Source: Lachnospiraceae bacterium (GTDB taxonomy: Bacteria; Bacillota; Clostridia; Lachnospirales; Lachnospiraceae). Taken from it: 64,000 nucleotides of DNA. Shown here piece by piece: positions 63,001-64,000 of the stretch. Position 1 is the stretch's first letter; the number at the start of each line of letters is the position of its first letter. Made by a program: the position numbers and the translations under genes. The notes below the pieces were generated by a model. It had not been told where the DNA came from. It searched no databases and saw only the letters and a list, made by a program, of their open reading frames with translations. Where the stretch lies: positions 207,228 to 271,227 of the forward strand of contig JALEJP010000022.1 of NCBI GenBank assembly GCA_022769625.1. The letters run 5' to 3'.

Positions 63001-64000
63001 CATCTTTGGATTCTGCCAGATTGTCAAAGCTGCAGGTAAGTGTCATAACACTGCCGTCCTCGCTGATGACAGCTTCCACTGCAGCATCCTCACCGTCCGT
63101 CTTCAGGACTGCAGGCACGCTGTCTTCTGTGAACTTGAAGCCTGCTTTTGCGGTCAGGGTTGCTGTCATGGTGTAAACGCTGCCGCTTACAAACGTATCA
63201 ACCGGCTCGCCGCTTTCATTTGTCCATACCGTTTCCACTGTATAGTTCGGTGCTTCACCGATGGTTTCCTTTGCATCGATCTTAAACATCGGAGTCTTGT
63301 CTTCCAGTGCAGCAATCAGTGCGTCGTAATCAGCCGCATCGGTCGGCACCTGATCTCCTGTGTACATAACAACGTCTGCCAGTTTGCCCGGATAATTTGG
63401 ATCCCCTGTCTTTGTGCTGTTACAGCCAAGCGTAAAGGATGTGTTGGTATACTCTTTCAGTGTCACACCGCTGTTCACTCTGTTATTATCGGCAAGTACG
63501 CCATCCACATACAGAACAAATTTGTCGCCATCGTACATGGCAACAACCTTATGCCATGCACCCCAAAACTCATCTGTTGTAATATTATACTGTGACTGCG
63601 GCCATCCATTCGAAATATCATTACAGAAAATCGCAAGTCCGCTGTTATTGATCTGCAGACCATACTGGTTATCCAGTTTTCCAACCAGTGCATAGTTTCC
63701 ACTTGAAGGAAGTGCATCTACTTTCATCATAAAGCTGATCAGAAGCGGTGTATTGCCAGTCACGTTAAACTTGGCATTTGCACTTTCTGATGCACTTGCC
63801 AGAACTTTTCCGCCAAACGCATCCAGCTCACCGTCTTTTTCAACCACAATATTTGTAGTAGTCAGAACGGCCGGCTCATCGGAAACATCTTCGAATCTGC
63901 CCTCCACATATCCGTCAACCGTTGTATCTGCCGCTGCTGCATCCTCAGCCGGGATAACCGTCTTAAGCACCGGTGCTGCAACGACTTCTCTCGTATCTTC
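60035..64000 (-). CDS. Giant extracellular LamG/FIVAR/FN3 protein, N-terminus outside the window
   Basis: 1321 residues are visible and the frame is still open at the window edge, so the signal peptide and start are missing. Order of domains: LamG/concanavalin-like (residues about 70-225), an Ig-like domain, two FIVAR repeats (330-465), a second LamG domain (500-740), an Ig-like and a BIG2-like domain (745-930), three more FIVAR repeats (930-1137), and two FN3 domains at the C-terminus ending KAKQVKVK. It resembles the LamG and FIVAR parts of the sialidase at 50266-54918, but no catalytic motif is seen. It is probably an adhesin or the accessory part of a glycosidase. A codon GTG at 63970 is not the true start. 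Confidence 0.85.
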   Translation of the reverse strand, partial: EDTREVVAAPVLKTVIPAEDAAAADTTVDGYVEGRFEDVSDEPAVLTTTNIVVEKDGELDAFGGKVLASASESANAKFNVTGNTPLLISFMMKVDALPSSGNYALVGKLDNQYGLQINNSGLAIFCNDISNGWPQSQYNITTDEFWGAWHKVVAMYDGDKFVLYVDGVLADNNRVNSGVTLKEYTNTSFTLGCNSTKTGDPNYPGKLADVVMYTGDQVPTDAADYDALIAALEDKTPMFKIDAKETIGEAPNYTVETVWTNESGEPVDTFVSGSVYTMTATLTAKAGFKFTEDSVPAVLKTDGEDAAVEAVISEDGSVMTLTCSFDNLAESKDEAKTLLTEEIAAAEALTAEDYTADSWAAVEEALAAAKAVAEKEDATVAEIREKAAALAEAKEALVTKADVAKAALAEAKAEAEKVLAEDKYTEESYAVYKTALEAVDALTEESGAEDIQKAADDLLAAIKGLKRTSLEISAPVISYTAPAAGDYAAPAAVTMGEEDAHYDAVADRTDAPASLEVNGDAETTISYADGNWGFAGQWKAANDGENNEKFNIYGETPMVLGFKMKIAENSDNVQLMGKMDEQYGLQLEGATKRVILYCCDANNSWPEVVYDFDDSFWDTWHDIVVVYSGTNMQLYVDGEAGHPSANRANADPSYNVVFKQSGSSTFTIGYNVAKRTDGTQTSQEGVTFMPFNNGLMADIRLYSGTDYSEGLTKDYAAIVNQLEAAEPAANITLRPYDVKTTWAAGDNVLAADAKFAGETVYTATTVFTAHDGYSFAESSKPEADGAAVEISADGTTMTVTKTFPATEKISCTCALGEITGVADQTIALGVADSKSVTLKPAAAVTGDCKMDGHPQNVTFSYEVTGVGTTGATVTDAGVVTVTGEGNATVKITATLAKDDGETVTADKSIVLTVTSNKATEESKNELKSVIDDAKKVDASVYTEDTYKKLADAIAAAETIFGKANASKTEVANAQKAVEDAKAALKTKEEERKEQIAAAKDNLYDLCNEIAALDSSLYTAASYNEMVSVYKKASDIYSDENADLDQVNGVIAELQAAKEALVLKADAELAEVKADIEKALAFADALIAAGRKDNTEDQWNVFVAAYNAVKNAPTDADAATLKGLLKALTDAQAALNGSAAVTLAAPTIKTAKASATKSGVTIKVTVNPVAGADRYDVYRVVGGKAAKVGTTASGKTTITDKTVKSRTVSYYAVAVSKDGKQVSANGAEKKVTLAKAVSIKKISSASKSVRITWKKVKGAKVVVYRSTKKNSGYVKVGTSKKSASSLTNKKGLKKGKKYYYKIVVVKGSTVSLMSKAKQVKVK

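Noticed and set aside
63970..63970. GTG at 63970 as the start of the giant protein
   Set aside because: The frame remains open to the window edge, no Shine-Dalgarno precedes it and there is no signal peptide, so the true start is outside.

Overview
This window looks like the chromosome of a gut Clostridia bacterium, most likely a member of the Lachnospiraceae (Blautia / Ruminococcus torques-type). The evidence is a complete rnfCDGEAB operon, a rimP-nusA-ylxR-ylxQ-infB-rbfA-nrnA-truB-ribF cluster, a FAD-protein/cmk/ispH/rpsA cluster, a clostridial glutaminyl-tRNA synthetase, an NADP-type gdhA, AGGAGG-type ribosome binding sites and large secreted proteins with LamG, FIVAR and sialidase domains. 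The organism is inferred from gene content only.

Layout. 1-5.4 kb: the tail of a gene resembling htpG, a TraX-like membrane protein, two HAD phosphatases (one fused to a small extra domain that has its own internal ribosome binding site), a YdcF-type protein, the azlCD branched-chain amino acid exporter and a small acidic membrane-anchored protein. 5.4-8.1 kb: an unrecognised secreted protein and a truncated sugar-binding protein. 8.1-16.2 kb: glnS, a lipid kinase, a glycosyltransferase, mutY-sfsA and an L,D-transpeptidase, then a decayed CAP-domain gene. 16.2-24 kb: a cell-wall amidase, a cell-wall-binding repeat protein, the rnf operon and a membrane protein of the PF06541 family. 24-33.2 kb: an RNase H-fold nuclease, the cluster P-type ATPase / FAD protein / cmk / ispH / rpsA, and gdhA. 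33.3-38.4 kb: a four-cluster ferredoxin, lrgAB, tRNA-Gly, a nitroreductase, and a cytidylate-kinase-like protein followed by a sodium-dependent transporter, behind a structured leader. 38.5-50.3 kb: pnp, rpsO and the nusA-infB translation/transcription operon, all on the minus strand. 50.3-64 kb: a 1550-residue multidomain sialidase, a topoisomerase IV-like parE/parC pair, tRNA-Glu, and a second giant extracellular LamG/FIVAR/FN3 protein that runs off the window.

Function. Rnf couples ferredoxin oxidation to NAD reduction and ion pumping; the four-cluster ferredoxin and NADP-GDH fit an anaerobic amino-acid and ferredoxin economy. The sialidase and the giant adhesin-like protein point to host mucin or glycan use. 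The amidase, L,D-transpeptidase, cell-wall-binding protein and LrgAB form a scattered envelope-remodelling set. The central operons are ordinary housekeeping genes.

The most unusual things are regulatory and architectural: a HAD gene translationally fused to a downstream small gene whose Shine-Dalgarno is retained; a roughly 70-bp palindromic repeat present twice, one copy supplying a stop codon; an amidase whose ribosome binding site is buried in the preceding terminator hairpin; structured leaders before rpsO, pnp, rimP and the cytidylate-kinase-like/transporter pair; and several decayed genes. I did not find a CRISPR array, prophage, insertion sequence or a clearly new defence system. All calls come from reading the sequence and from family knowledge; no database search was possible.
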